This document shows positions 1 to 6,763 of a stretch of 12,844 nt of DNA, in pieces. Numbering within the stretch: position 1 is the first letter of the stretch; the number at the start of each line of letters is the position of its first letter. Made by a program: the position numbers and the translations under genes. The notes under the pieces are model-generated. The model searched no databases and was not told the origin of the DNA. It was given only the letters and a program-made list of their open reading frames with translations. This stretch comes from Gammaproteobacteria bacterium (lineage in GTDB: Bacteria > Pseudomonadota > Gammaproteobacteria > Chromatiales > Chromatiaceae): NCBI GenBank assembly GCA_019136395.1, contig JAGVUH010000087.1, forward strand, positions 1 through 12,844. The letters run 5' to 3'.

Positions 1-1484
1 TCATGGTCACGGGCTTTGCCGGCACGGTCTTCGCCAACCTCATCAAGGCCTCGGTGAGTCGCCAGCGCGAGTTTCTGGCGGACGCCGCCGCCGTCCAGTT
101 CACCCGCAACCCCCGGGGCATCGCCGGGGCCCTGAAGCGCATCGGCGCCACCAGCGTCCACGGCCTCCTCCGTCACCCCCGGGCACCGGAGATGAGCCAC
201 GCCTATTTCGCCACCGGGGTGCACACCTTTCTAGGTCGCCTATCCGCCACCCATCCGCCCCTGGAGACGCGCATCGGCCGCCTTGACCCACGCTGGGACG
301 GGCGCTTCGAGGCGGCTGTTCTCACCCCCGGCGAGCCGGGAACCGGTGCTGATCGGGCGGCAACCAGCCCCGTGGCGGCCACGGATCAACCTTCCACGAC
401 GGAAGTCGGCGGGCTGGGCCTCGCGTCTGTGTCGGTGGCGGGGGGACCGCGCGGGAACGCGGCGATGGAGGCTGAAGGACTGCACGTTGTCACCGCTTTT
501 GCCCCCGATGGCCAGGTGCCTACGGCGTCAGCCACCGAGCTATCACAGGGCGCGTCAGGAACAGGCGTTGGTCCGGCGACGGACCCGACGGTGAGCCCAG
601 CGGTGGCCCTGGACGTCACCCTAGAAAGGGTCCAGGAGGCGATCGACCAGATCGGCCAGCCCGACGAGACCCACCTGCGCCATGCCCAGTCCCTGATCCG
701 CGAACTGCCCGCCACCCTGCGCTGGGCGGCCCGGGAGCCTTACGGCGCCCAGGCCCTGGTCTTCGCCCTGCTGCTGGATGGCGACGAGGGCATCCGTCGT
801 CGCCAACTCGCCCATCTGGAAACCCACTTGGAAAGTGGCCTGGGGGCGGAGACCCTGCGCCTCTGGCCCAGCGTCCTGGCTACCGCCCGGGAATTTCGCC
901 TGCCCCTGGTGGATCTGTCCCTGCCGGCCCTGCGGCAACTCTCCGCCCCCCAGACGGAGACCTTCCGCGCCGCCCTGACCACCCTGATCGCCGCCGACGG
1001 TCGGGTGCGACTGTTCGAGTGGTGCCTGTCGCGCATCCTCATCACTGGGCTGGACGGGGGCCGCGGCCCCGGCCGGCCACGGTCTGGCGCCAAGGGTCAG
1101 GTGGACTGCCAGCACCTGGCGGCGGACTGCATCCTGGTCCTCACCCTGGTGGCCCGGCTGCAAGAGGACGAGGCCCTCAGCGACCAGGCCTTCCGCCTGG
1201 GGATCGCGCACCTTGGGCTAACCGAGAGCGCCATCATGGACACGGCCACCCTGGATCATCAGCGCCTCGATGCCAGCTTACGGCAACTCCGGCAGCTCAA
1301 GCCCCATGCCAAGCGGGACCTCTTGCAGGCATGCGCCGCCGTCATCCTTCTGGATGCCAAGGTCAGTCCGGCGGAACTGGAGGTGCTGCGGGCCATCGGC
1401 GCCGTCCTCGACTGTCCTATCCCACCCCTGCCGCTCCAAGCTCCCTCAGCCCCCTCAGCCCCCTCCGCAGAGGATCAATCGTAA
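1..1484 (+). CDS. M48 (HtpX-like) metalloprotease with TerB-like C-terminal extension, 5' end missing
   Basis: The reading frame is open to the left edge, so only the C-terminal 493 or so residues are seen. The first ~100 visible residues match the end of an HtpX-type M48 membrane protease: a hydrophobic stretch, then REFLAD (visible residues 22-27, whose Glu is the usual third zinc ligand) and the family's closing THPPLETRI (83-91). The HExxH motif must lie upstream of the window. After this comes a low-complexity linker rich in Ala, Gly, Thr, Pro and Ser (about 107-205), then a helical region of about 280 residues. Two helix-pair segments there, around 'LIAADGRVRLFEWCL' and 'AAVILLDAKVSPAELEVLR', look like the acidic repeats of TerB-like domains. 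The extension makes it far longer than HtpX (about 290 residues). The last residues are an APS repeat coded by a short DNA repeat (near 1443-1467). The likely role is membrane protein quality control; the TerB assignment is by eye and less sure than M48. Confidence 0.82.
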   Translation, partial: MVTGFAGTVFANLIKASVSRQREFLADAAAVQFTRNPRGIAGALKRIGATSVHGLLRHPRAPEMSHAYFATGVHTFLGRLSATHPPLETRIGRLDPRWDGRFEAAVLTPGEPGTGADRAATSPVAATDQPSTTEVGGLGLASVSVAGGPRGNAAMEAEGLHVVTAFAPDGQVPTASATELSQGASGTGVGPATDPTVSPAVALDVTLERVQEAIDQIGQPDETHLRHAQSLIRELPATLRWAAREPYGAQALVFALLLDGDEGIRRRQLAHLETHLESGLGAETLRLWPSVLATAREFRLPLVDLSLPALRQLSAPQTETFRAALTTLIAADGRVRLFEWCLSRILITGLDGGRGPGRPRSGAKGQVDCQHLAADCILVLTLVARLQEDEALSDQAFRLGIAHLGLTESAIMDTATLDHQRLDASLRQLRQLKPHAKRDLLQACAAVILLDAKVSPAELEVLRAIGAVLDCPIPPLPLQAPSAPSAPSAEDQS

Positions 1485-1637
1485 GTCCCCGCCAAACAGT
1501 CGAAAACCGCATCCATCCGTGGAGTCTAAAGTCTTGGCATGCTGATAAGGAAACGGAACGTTCCATCAACAGGCGCTGATAAAGCCTCGGAACTGGCTTA
1601 ACGGCGGGGCTAACTTGTCAAATCATTCCGGCAAGCG
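1485..1637. other. Intergenic spacer between convergent genes
   Basis: These 153 bases separate the M48 gene (plus) from the cytochrome gene (minus). They hold a perfect 10-base palindrome GGAACGTTCC (1555-1564) and two copies of GCTGATAA (1541-1548 and 1575-1582) flanking it. I see no convincing stem-plus-T-run terminator on either strand and no ORF worth calling. Confidence 0.5.
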
Positions 1638-2126
1638 CTATTTCACATCGGGACACTCGTCCGCGGCGGGGCGCAGGGTGGCGACCTCCTCAAGGGTGAT
1701 GGCGGGTTGCGCGCTGCCGTTCGCCTGGGCCAGGTCATTGGCGAGACGGGTCAGTTCCTCGTCGCTGGCCAAGCTGCACAGAGGCAGCATATTCCCGGAG
1801 CCCCGCAGGGCCTTGATGGCAATGTAGGCGGGCCCGGCCGTGGCCAGGATGGCGCTACCGAACAGAGGTGGATAGGGACCGATGGATGCCGTGCCATGGC
1901 CATGACAGGCTGAGCACAGGGTGGCGTAGAGTCCGTCCTCCCCCAGCGCCGGTGACTTGGCCGCCGACACCGAGAAGGGCTGGGGCTGGGCTGGGGCTGG
2001 GGCTGGGGCTGGGGCTGGGGCTGGGGCTGGGGCCTGAGCCTGAGCTTGGACCTGGGCCTGGATCAAGACCAGACCGAGACTGACGACCTGAATGGCCTTG
2101 AGATAACGGGAATACCCACACTTCAT
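1638..2126 (-). CDS. Exported class I c-type cytochrome (monoheme)
   Basis: A 162-residue protein. The start at 2126 is chosen because GGAGG lies 7-8 bases upstream; an upstream in-frame ATG (2153) would overlap the oxidase stop and lacks such a site. Residues 1-25 form a signal peptide (KAIQVVSLGLVLIQA). A QA/PA dipeptide spacer follows (about 23-50). The heme motif CSACH is at 71-75, and Met113 in GNMLPL is the likely axial methionine. This is the arrangement of a small class I cytochrome c that shuttles electrons in the periplasm. Two further cysteines (117 and 158) could form a disulfide. The gene begins 14 bases after the stop of the FAD amine oxidase, so the two are probably co-transcribed and the cytochrome is the obvious electron acceptor for that enzyme. 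Cytochrome assignment is firm; the partnership is inference. Confidence 0.9.
   Translation of the reverse strand: MKCGYSRYLKAIQVVSLGLVLIQAQVQAQAQAPAPAPAPAPAPAPAQPQPFSVSAAKSPALGEDGLYATLCSACHGHGTASIGPYPPLFGSAILATAGPAYIAIKALRGSGNMLPLCSLASDEELTRLANDLAQANGSAQPAITLEEVATLRPAADECPDVK
1981..2033 (+). repeat. TGGGGC hexamer array inside the cytochrome gene (G-quadruplex-prone)
   Basis: Eight TGGGGC units plus one 5-base TGGGC unit (1987-1991). The minus-strand gene reads them as alternating Pro-Ala between the signal peptide and the heme domain. The 5-base unit shifts the dipeptide phase from PA to QP at one end. The plus strand has eight G4 runs separated by one or two bases, a classical G-quadruplex pattern, and it is the template strand for the cytochrome mRNA. 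Gain or loss of whole hexamers keeps frame; slippage of single Gs would not. Confidence 0.9.
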
Positions 2127-2140
2127 GAGACGGCCTCCGC

Positions 2141-3895
2141 TTAGCTGCGCCACTGGCGCTGGAGCAAGTCCAGGGCGGCGTGGGTAGACTGAACCGACCC
2201 CTCCATCCAGGCCGGGATATGGCTGACGTGCTCGCCGGCGAACAGGACCTTCCGGTCTCCGGCCGCCAGCCGCGGGAGATCCTGTTTGCGGGCCCTGGCG
2301 GTCCAGAGCCCGGCGCAGCCAGCGCTATAAGGGATGCGGGACCAGGCGATGGAGAGCGCTGTACGCAGCTCCGGGCTGGAGCCAGGGTGCAGATACTCCA
2401 GGTCCCTCAGCGCCGCCTGGTACCGCGCCTCGGGGGCCAGTCCGGTAAGCCGCAGACTGTCACGGGAGGGAGGGTAGTACAGGGTGACCAGGCCACCGCC
2501 GGGAGCAGCTCCCACCGCTGGCCCGAGAACACCACCCTCAGGAGAGACAGTCGCCGCCTGATTCCGGGAATCCCCACCACCCTGGCCTGAGCCCTGTGCA
2601 TCGACCGAGACCCCGGCCGGTTCGCGGGCTTGCCCACCGCCCTGGCCGAGGCCCTGACTGGGGTACATGAGGATGACGTTCGGATCATCGATAAAGGAAT
2701 AACCGCCATAGATGCCGTCGTCCCGCTCCCAGAACCGGCGGCGGAAATCCAGCCCCACCTTGACGACGGGTTTATAAGCCAGGGCGCCAATGATCGCCTG
2801 GGTGGGCGGGGTGAAATCGCTATCGATGCGCGACAGGAGAATGAAGGGCAAGGTGCAAATCACTTGCTGAGCCCGCTCCTCGTGGAGTGCGCCGGTGGCT
2901 AGCTCCTTCCAGGTCACCGTCACCCCGGTGGCGTCCTGCCGCAGCCGGACCACCTCGGCGCCCAGCCTTAGGCAATCCGGCGGCAGCGCCGAGGCCAGTG
3001 CCTTGGGTAGCCGGTCCATGCCCCCCGACAGGGTCAGGACGGGGGTGGGAAAGGCGGGGCTATTAACCTCGGCGGGTATGTCGCTCATGGCACCATAGGA
3101 CCAGAGATCCGCGGCGGCAAAGGGCGTCTCCAGCTCTTCCGGGCGGTCGGCGCCACCGGGAGGGATGCGATAACCGCGTGCCGGGCTGCCCGTGTAGCGA
3201 CCAGCGGAGTCGAGTTCGCCGAAGTGCCGCGCCCAGGCGGCCAAGTCATAGGCCGCCCCGCCCCGCTCGGCCGCCGGGCCCAGCAACTCCAGCAGCCGCT
3301 GCATGGCATGGCCGATCTCATCCCGGTTCAACTGACGGAAGCGCAGCTTTTGTCCGGTGAGGGGATGGCCCGGGGTTCGGCGCAGGATCCAGTTCTCGCT
3401 CTGGGGACCGCTGGCGAAGAGTTCCAGCGGCAATCCGAAGTGGTGAACATAGTCCAGCACGCCCCGGTGCCATGGCAGGATTCGGTTGGCGCCAGCATTC
3501 AGATACTCGCCAGCCGGAAATTGGCAGGTCTGTTCCGCCCCACCATATTCGACAACTCGATCGCCGCCGCGCAGAGTCCAGCAGCGCCCGCCGACCCGGT
3601 CGCGGGCCTCCAGGATACGTACCCGGCAGCCCGCCAAGTGCAGTTCATAAGCGGCGACCAGGCCGGCGATACCCGCGCCCAGGATAAGCACGTCGTGTCC
3701 CCGGCCCGACGCCGCTGGCAGCCGACCGGGGCCTTGAGCGATGGTACCCGGGGCTGGACTCAAGGAAGATGCTAGGGCGGACCCAGACGCGGACCAGGGC
3801 CAGGCGCCGGGATGGCCGCCAAGGGTAGCGGCCACCGCAGCCAGCAAGAGCCGTCGCCGGGCGGGGTTGGGAGGGGGAAGGGCAGTGGAGGGCAT
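2141..3895 (-). CDS. Tat-exported FAD-dependent amine oxidase / amino-acid oxidase family protein
   Basis: A 584-residue flavoprotein of the monoamine/L-amino-acid oxidase family. The start at 3895 is chosen over the upstream one (4015) because AGGAG sits 5 bases before it and it places a Tat signal at the N terminus: RRR at 13-15 followed by LLLAAVAATLGG. The dinucleotide-binding motif GAGIAG is at 73-78, followed by the family's ARDRVGGR. The middle motif LSGGMDRLPKAL and the C-terminal FAD motif FAGEHVSHIPAWMEGS (about 552-567) are present, so the FAD fold is complete. Residues about 413-468 are a Gly/Gln-rich insert with an internal duplication, not expected in this family. Such enzymes oxidise amines or amino acids to imines; the substrate cannot be read from sequence. 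The Tat signal puts it in the periplasm, folded with FAD, and the cytochrome c gene just downstream suggests electrons go to the respiratory chain rather than to oxygen. Confidence 0.9.
   Translation of the reverse strand: MPSTALPPPNPARRRLLLAAVAATLGGHPGAWPWSASGSALASSLSPAPGTIAQGPGRLPAASGRGHDVLILGAGIAGLVAAYELHLAGCRVRILEARDRVGGRCWTLRGGDRVVEYGGAEQTCQFPAGEYLNAGANRILPWHRGVLDYVHHFGLPLELFASGPQSENWILRRTPGHPLTGQKLRFRQLNRDEIGHAMQRLLELLGPAAERGGAAYDLAAWARHFGELDSAGRYTGSPARGYRIPPGGADRPEELETPFAAADLWSYGAMSDIPAEVNSPAFPTPVLTLSGGMDRLPKALASALPPDCLRLGAEVVRLRQDATGVTVTWKELATGALHEERAQQVICTLPFILLSRIDSDFTPPTQAIIGALAYKPVVKVGLDFRRRFWERDDGIYGGYSFIDDPNVILMYPSQGLGQGGGQAREPAGVSVDAQGSGQGGGDSRNQAATVSPEGGVLGPAVGAAPGGGLVTLYYPPSRDSLRLTGLAPEARYQAALRDLEYLHPGSSPELRTALSIAWSRIPYSAGCAGLWTARARKQDLPRLAAGDRKVLFAGEHVSHIPAWMEGSVQSTHAALDLLQRQWRS
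2492..2659 (-). repeat. Glycine/glutamine-rich insert in the amine oxidase with a 24-base imperfect duplication
   Basis: Codons 413-468 of the oxidase. Two 24-base copies (2573-2596 and 2633-2656, 20 of 24 bases identical, 60 bases apart) encode QGSGQGGG and QGLGQGGG. The insert lies between 'VILMYP' and 'LVTLYYPPSRDSLR', two stretches that look like consecutive elements of the flavoprotein core, so it is probably an exposed loop. Confidence 0.65.
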
Positions 3896-4102
3896 GCACA
3901 CTCCTGGTCGTGGCGTGGGCGTGTTGGGGTGTTGTTTTACCTTTCGCCCAGTAATTCTCCTCCATCCCGGTAGCTGTGACCGATTTTTCTTCGCCGCTCG
4001 ATCCCACGCCCGCATCGGTTCAGTTCCAGATTCCGGTGCGGCTTCGGATTGCCGCGCGCGACGTTGACCTCGGTGCGCGGACCGGACACTATGGAGTTAT
4101 CC

Positions 4103-4137
4103 GGGCGCGCACCGTCGCGCCCCCTTCCCCCCCCCCC
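4103..4137 (+). promoter_or_regulatory. Hairpin and 11-C tract in the leader of the 61-residue gene
   Basis: GGGCGCG (4103-4109) and CGCGCCC (4116-4122) form a perfect 7-base-pair stem with a 6-base loop. Then come TT and a run of 11 C (4127-4137), ending 17 bases before the start codon and just before the GAGAGGA Shine-Dalgarno. A C homopolymer this long is slippage-prone. Whether it alters promoter spacing or translation is inference. The rest of 3896-4102 between the divergent genes shows no promoter I would defend. Confidence 0.5.
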
Positions 4138-4154
4138 GCAGAGAGGACAGCACC

Positions 4155-4340
4155 ATGGCCGGATTGGAACAAATCGAACTCAACCGCTACCACCAGGAAC
4201 TGGTGCAGGATGTCCAGCACCTGGTCAAAAAGTACTGCCGCATCATGTCCTGGGAAGTCCCCGAGCTGGACGAGCAAGAGGCGCGCCGGCTGATCTTCTC
4301 CGCCTTCCGCGAGGCCCTGGACAACGCCGAACAGGGTTGA
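4155..4340 (+). CDS. Small helical protein of unknown function (61 aa)
   Basis: A 61-residue ORF starting at ATG 4155 with a good Shine-Dalgarno (GAGAGGA, about 7 bases upstream). The protein is charged and without signal peptide or membrane segment. It reads as helix (about residues 4-32, LEQIELNRYHQELVQDV...), a Pro-containing turn (WEVPELD), then a second helix (DEQEARRLIFSAFREALDNA), which suggests a compact helical hairpin acting in the cytoplasm, possibly as a small adaptor or dimer. I do not recognise the family. It is divergent from the amine oxidase and 180 bases ahead of the M48 lipoprotein gene. Coding is supported by the start signal, the balanced protein composition and a normal stop, not by a known homologue. 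Confidence 0.65.
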   Translation: MAGLEQIELNRYHQELVQDVQHLVKKYCRIMSWEVPELDEQEARRLIFSAFREALDNAEQG

Positions 4341-4397
4341 TCGAAGCTACCCTGGGGGGATCTGGGCTGATGAGGTTCGATCTGAGCTAACTGTCAT

Positions 4398-4417
4398 GGG
4401 GCGGCGAGCCACGCCCC
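4398..4417 (+). terminator. Possible weak terminator after the 61-residue gene
   Basis: GGGGCG (4398-4403) pairs with CGCCCC (4412-4417) across an 8-base loop, 58 bases after the stop. There is no following T run, so it would be a weak or Rho-assisted terminator at best. The rest of the 180-base spacer (4341-4520) shows nothing else I can call. Confidence 0.25.
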
Positions 4418-4520
4418 TGACTATGAAAGACTTCCTCGTGACTTTCGCGCTCATTTGGCCCCTGGCTGACCAGAGTTCCGACCAGGCCCCGATCGGCAAT
4501 CCACCCCCCCGCCATCACCC

Positions 4521-5324
4521 ATGAACGACTTCATCAAAGCCCTGACCCTCGGTTGCCTGGCCATCGCCGTCACCGGCTGCGAAGAGTCGCCGGCGGGCCG
4601 CAAGCGCATCGCCCTCATCCCGGAGAGCCAGATGGCCGAGATGGGCGACCGGGCCTTTCAGTCCCTGGTGCAGACCCAGCCCCTCGCCCAGGATCCGCGC
4701 GCCAATGCCCGCCTGACCTGCATCACCCGGGCCCTGATCGAGGAATTGCCGTCCGAGCACACCGAGGCGCGGTGGTCGGTGGCCCTCTTCCAGGACCAGA
4801 CCCCCAACGCCTTTGCCCTGCCCGGCGGCAAGATCGGCGTCAACAGCGGCATGCTCAAGGTCGCCCGGACCCAGGACCAGTTGGCCGCGGTCATCGCCCA
4901 TGAGATCGCCCACGTCATCGCCGACCACGGCAACGAACGCCTGACCCAGGAGATGGCGGTCAAGGGCGGCCTGATGATCGTCGACCTGCTGGCGGACAAC
5001 CCCGGCAGCCTGGGGCACGAGGTCCTGCGCGGCGCCCTGGGCCTGGGCGCCGAGTATGGCCTGCTGCTGCCCTACAGCCGCACCCACGAGTCCGAGGCCG
5101 ACCAACTCGGCCTCGACCTCATGGCCAATGCCGGCTTCGACCCCCGCGCCAGTCTCGACCTGTGGCGCAACATGGCCCAGGCGGGGGGCGGCCAGCCCCT
5201 GGAATTTCTCTCCACCCATCCCGCCCATGAGACCCGGCTGGAGGAACTGGAGGCGGCCATGGGACCGGCCATGGCGAAGTTCGAGGCCGCCCGGCGCGCG
5301 GGGCGTAAACCGGCCTGTGGCTGA
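4521..5324 (+). CDS. M48 family metalloprotease lipoprotein (LoiP/YggG-like)
   Basis: A 267-residue secreted zinc protease. Residues 1-20 are a lipoprotein signal with lipobox AVTGC (16-20), so Cys20 is the predicted lipidated residue and the protein should be tethered in the periplasm. The catalytic HEIAH motif is at 127-131 (two zinc His and catalytic Glu128). The third zinc ligand is probably Glu190 in HESEAD, and the family's FLSTHPAHETRLEEL closes the catalytic domain at 229-243. Length and single-domain layout match E. coli LoiP-type enzymes, which degrade misfolded envelope proteins; it lacks the TPR tail of BepA. It is not an HtpX type, so it is not a copy of the other M48 gene in the window. 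No Shine-Dalgarno is visible; the start is fixed by the lipoprotein signal and follows a very C-rich leader. The next gene, a membrane hydrolase, starts 125 bases later on the same strand. Confidence 0.9.
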   Translation: MNDFIKALTLGCLAIAVTGCEESPAGRKRIALIPESQMAEMGDRAFQSLVQTQPLAQDPRANARLTCITRALIEELPSEHTEARWSVALFQDQTPNAFALPGGKIGVNSGMLKVARTQDQLAAVIAHEIAHVIADHGNERLTQEMAVKGGLMIVDLLADNPGSLGHEVLRGALGLGAEYGLLLPYSRTHESEADQLGLDLMANAGFDPRASLDLWRNMAQAGGGQPLEFLSTHPAHETRLEELEAAMGPAMAKFEAARRAGRKPACG

Positions 5325-5449
5325 TGATGGGGACCGCAACCCCTGGGTTATCCTGAAGCTGGGACGCGCCCGTGGCCGCAGATCCCCCCGCTTGATCGCC
5401 CCGGTCACCCGGATGCCCTCGTCGCCAGCATGATCCCCCGACCCCACGC

Positions 5450-6658
5450 ATGACCCGCTCCCCCCCGCGCCGGCCCCGCCGCTCCGGGCTACGCTGGCTC
5501 CTTGCCCTGCTGCTGCTCCTGGTCGCCCTGACGGCGGCCTGGACCTGGTGGGCGGAGGCCCATCCCCGGGCTGAGCGCGAGGTGCGGACCTGGGTCCACG
5601 ATCAGCTCCGCGCCTGGTTTCCCGCCGCCATGAACCCGGCCGACGGTTGGCATGGCCTGCACCGGCGCGCGCCCGATAGCGGGACAGCGAACCAACCAGC
5701 CGGGGCGGCGCTGTCCCTGGTCCTGATCCATGGCCTGGACGAGCCCGGCGACATCTGGGACGACCTGGCACCCGCCCTGACGGCGGCGGGCCATGCCGTC
5801 TGGGAATACCGCTATCCCAACGACCAGGGCATCGACCGCAGCGCTAACTGGTTGGCGGAGCTCTGGCCGAGCCTGCCCCCCAGCCCGCCGGTAGTGCTCA
5901 TCGGCCACAGCATGGGCGGCCTGGTGGCACGGGATTTCGTCTCCCGCTGGCGGCATCCCGTAGCCTCGGTACGAGGTGAACCCGCAGCAGAGGCAGCACC
6001 CGAGGCACCCGGAGGTCCGGAAGCACCTGGAACATCGCCAGCACCTGCCTCATCCGCGGCAATGGCAACAACGGCACTTCCGGCCCCGCCGGTACCACCA
6101 GGGCCACCGGCAGCCCCGGGAATCAGTGGCCCCAGCGTCGCCGGCGTCATCCTGGTTGGCACCCCCAACGCCGGTTCGGAGTGGGCACGGCTGCGCGTCT
6201 GGCTGGAAGTGCGCGATCACTTCGCCAGCCCGGCCCAGCGGCCCCGCGACCTGGCGGCCGGCCTGCGCGATGGCCTCGGCGAGGCGAAGATCGACCTGCG
6301 TCCCGACAGCGACTTTCTGCGCTCTCTCAACAGCCGCCCCTGGCCAGCGGAAGTGCCGGTCTTCATCGTCGCCGGGCGACTGGCCAACCTGGTCGACGAG
6401 CAGATGGCAGCCTTGAAGGCCGCGGTCATCGCCGCCGGGGCCGCGGACCTGGCGCCCCACCTGGAGCACTGGGATAACGCCGCCGGGGATACCTTGGGCG
6501 ACGGCCTGGTCAGCCTGGAATCAGCCGGCCTGCCTGGCATCGAACCCCTGGTCCTCGAAGCCTCGCACCGCGGCCTGGTCCGGCGCCTCTTTGCCGACAG
6601 CCCCAAACCACCCGCCATCGCGCCGATCCTGGCCGTCCTGCGCCAATGGGCGCCGTGA
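5450..6658 (+). CDS. Membrane-anchored lipase-like alpha/beta hydrolase
   Basis: A 402-residue protein with a positive N terminus (PPRRPRRSGLR) and one membrane segment (about 14-34), so the enzyme domain probably faces the periplasm. The alpha/beta-hydrolase core starts at VLIHGLD (91-97, with the oxyanion HG). The nucleophile elbow GHSMGG (152-157) gives Ser154. Asp351 in GDGLVSLES and His373 in ASHRGLV complete a plausible Ser-Asp-His triad in the order typical of bacterial triacylglycerol-lipase-like esterases. VILVGTPNAGSEW (233-245) is the usual strand after the elbow. Between them, about 172-228, is a Pro/Ala/Gly-rich insert with different codon use. The likely reaction is ester hydrolysis of a lipid or acyl substrate at the inner membrane; the substrate is unknown. 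No Shine-Dalgarno precedes the ATG, whose leader is C-rich like that of the M48 lipoprotein gene upstream. Confidence 0.85.
   Translation: MTRSPPRRPRRSGLRWLLALLLLLVALTAAWTWWAEAHPRAEREVRTWVHDQLRAWFPAAMNPADGWHGLHRRAPDSGTANQPAGAALSLVLIHGLDEPGDIWDDLAPALTAAGHAVWEYRYPNDQGIDRSANWLAELWPSLPPSPPVVLIGHSMGGLVARDFVSRWRHPVASVRGEPAAEAAPEAPGGPEAPGTSPAPASSAAMATTALPAPPVPPGPPAAPGISGPSVAGVILVGTPNAGSEWARLRVWLEVRDHFASPAQRPRDLAAGLRDGLGEAKIDLRPDSDFLRSLNSRPWPAEVPVFIVAGRLANLVDEQMAALKAAVIAAGAADLAPHLEHWDNAAGDTLGDGLVSLESAGLPGIEPLVLEASHRGLVRRLFADSPKPPAIAPILAVLRQWAP
5963..6133 (+). other. Low-complexity, codon-shifted insert in the alpha/beta hydrolase
   Basis: Codons 172-228. Eleven of the 16 alanine codons are GCA, whereas GCC dominates in the rest of the gene, and GGA, CCA and ACA are also enriched. 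EAPG is repeated at 185-188 and 191-194. The switch is abrupt at both sides, and the enzyme core resumes normally afterwards. Confidence 0.7.
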
Positions 6659-6763
6659 ACTAGGGGTTAAGAGGCGTTGACGAGATCGCGCCGTATCAGT
6701 CTGGCCGATTCCGGCACGCAATTGACGAACAGGGTATTTTTTGGTGCCGCCGCCGGTCCAGGC
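6659..6763. other. Convergent intergenic spacer
   Basis: Between the ends of the hydrolase (plus) and Rpn-like (minus) genes. It contains a T6 run (6737-6742) but no proper GC stem ahead of it. The minus strand is open through the spacer in one frame with protein-like text (NTLFVNCVPESARLIRRDL). This could be a gene remnant, but the evidence is too thin to call. Confidence 0.35.

Noticed and set aside
4515..5771. Minus-strand open frame of 418 codons opposite the M48 lipoprotein and hydrolase
   Set aside because: Its protein is Gly/Arg/Ala-rich without domain structure, and both plus-strand genes have clear catalytic motifs.
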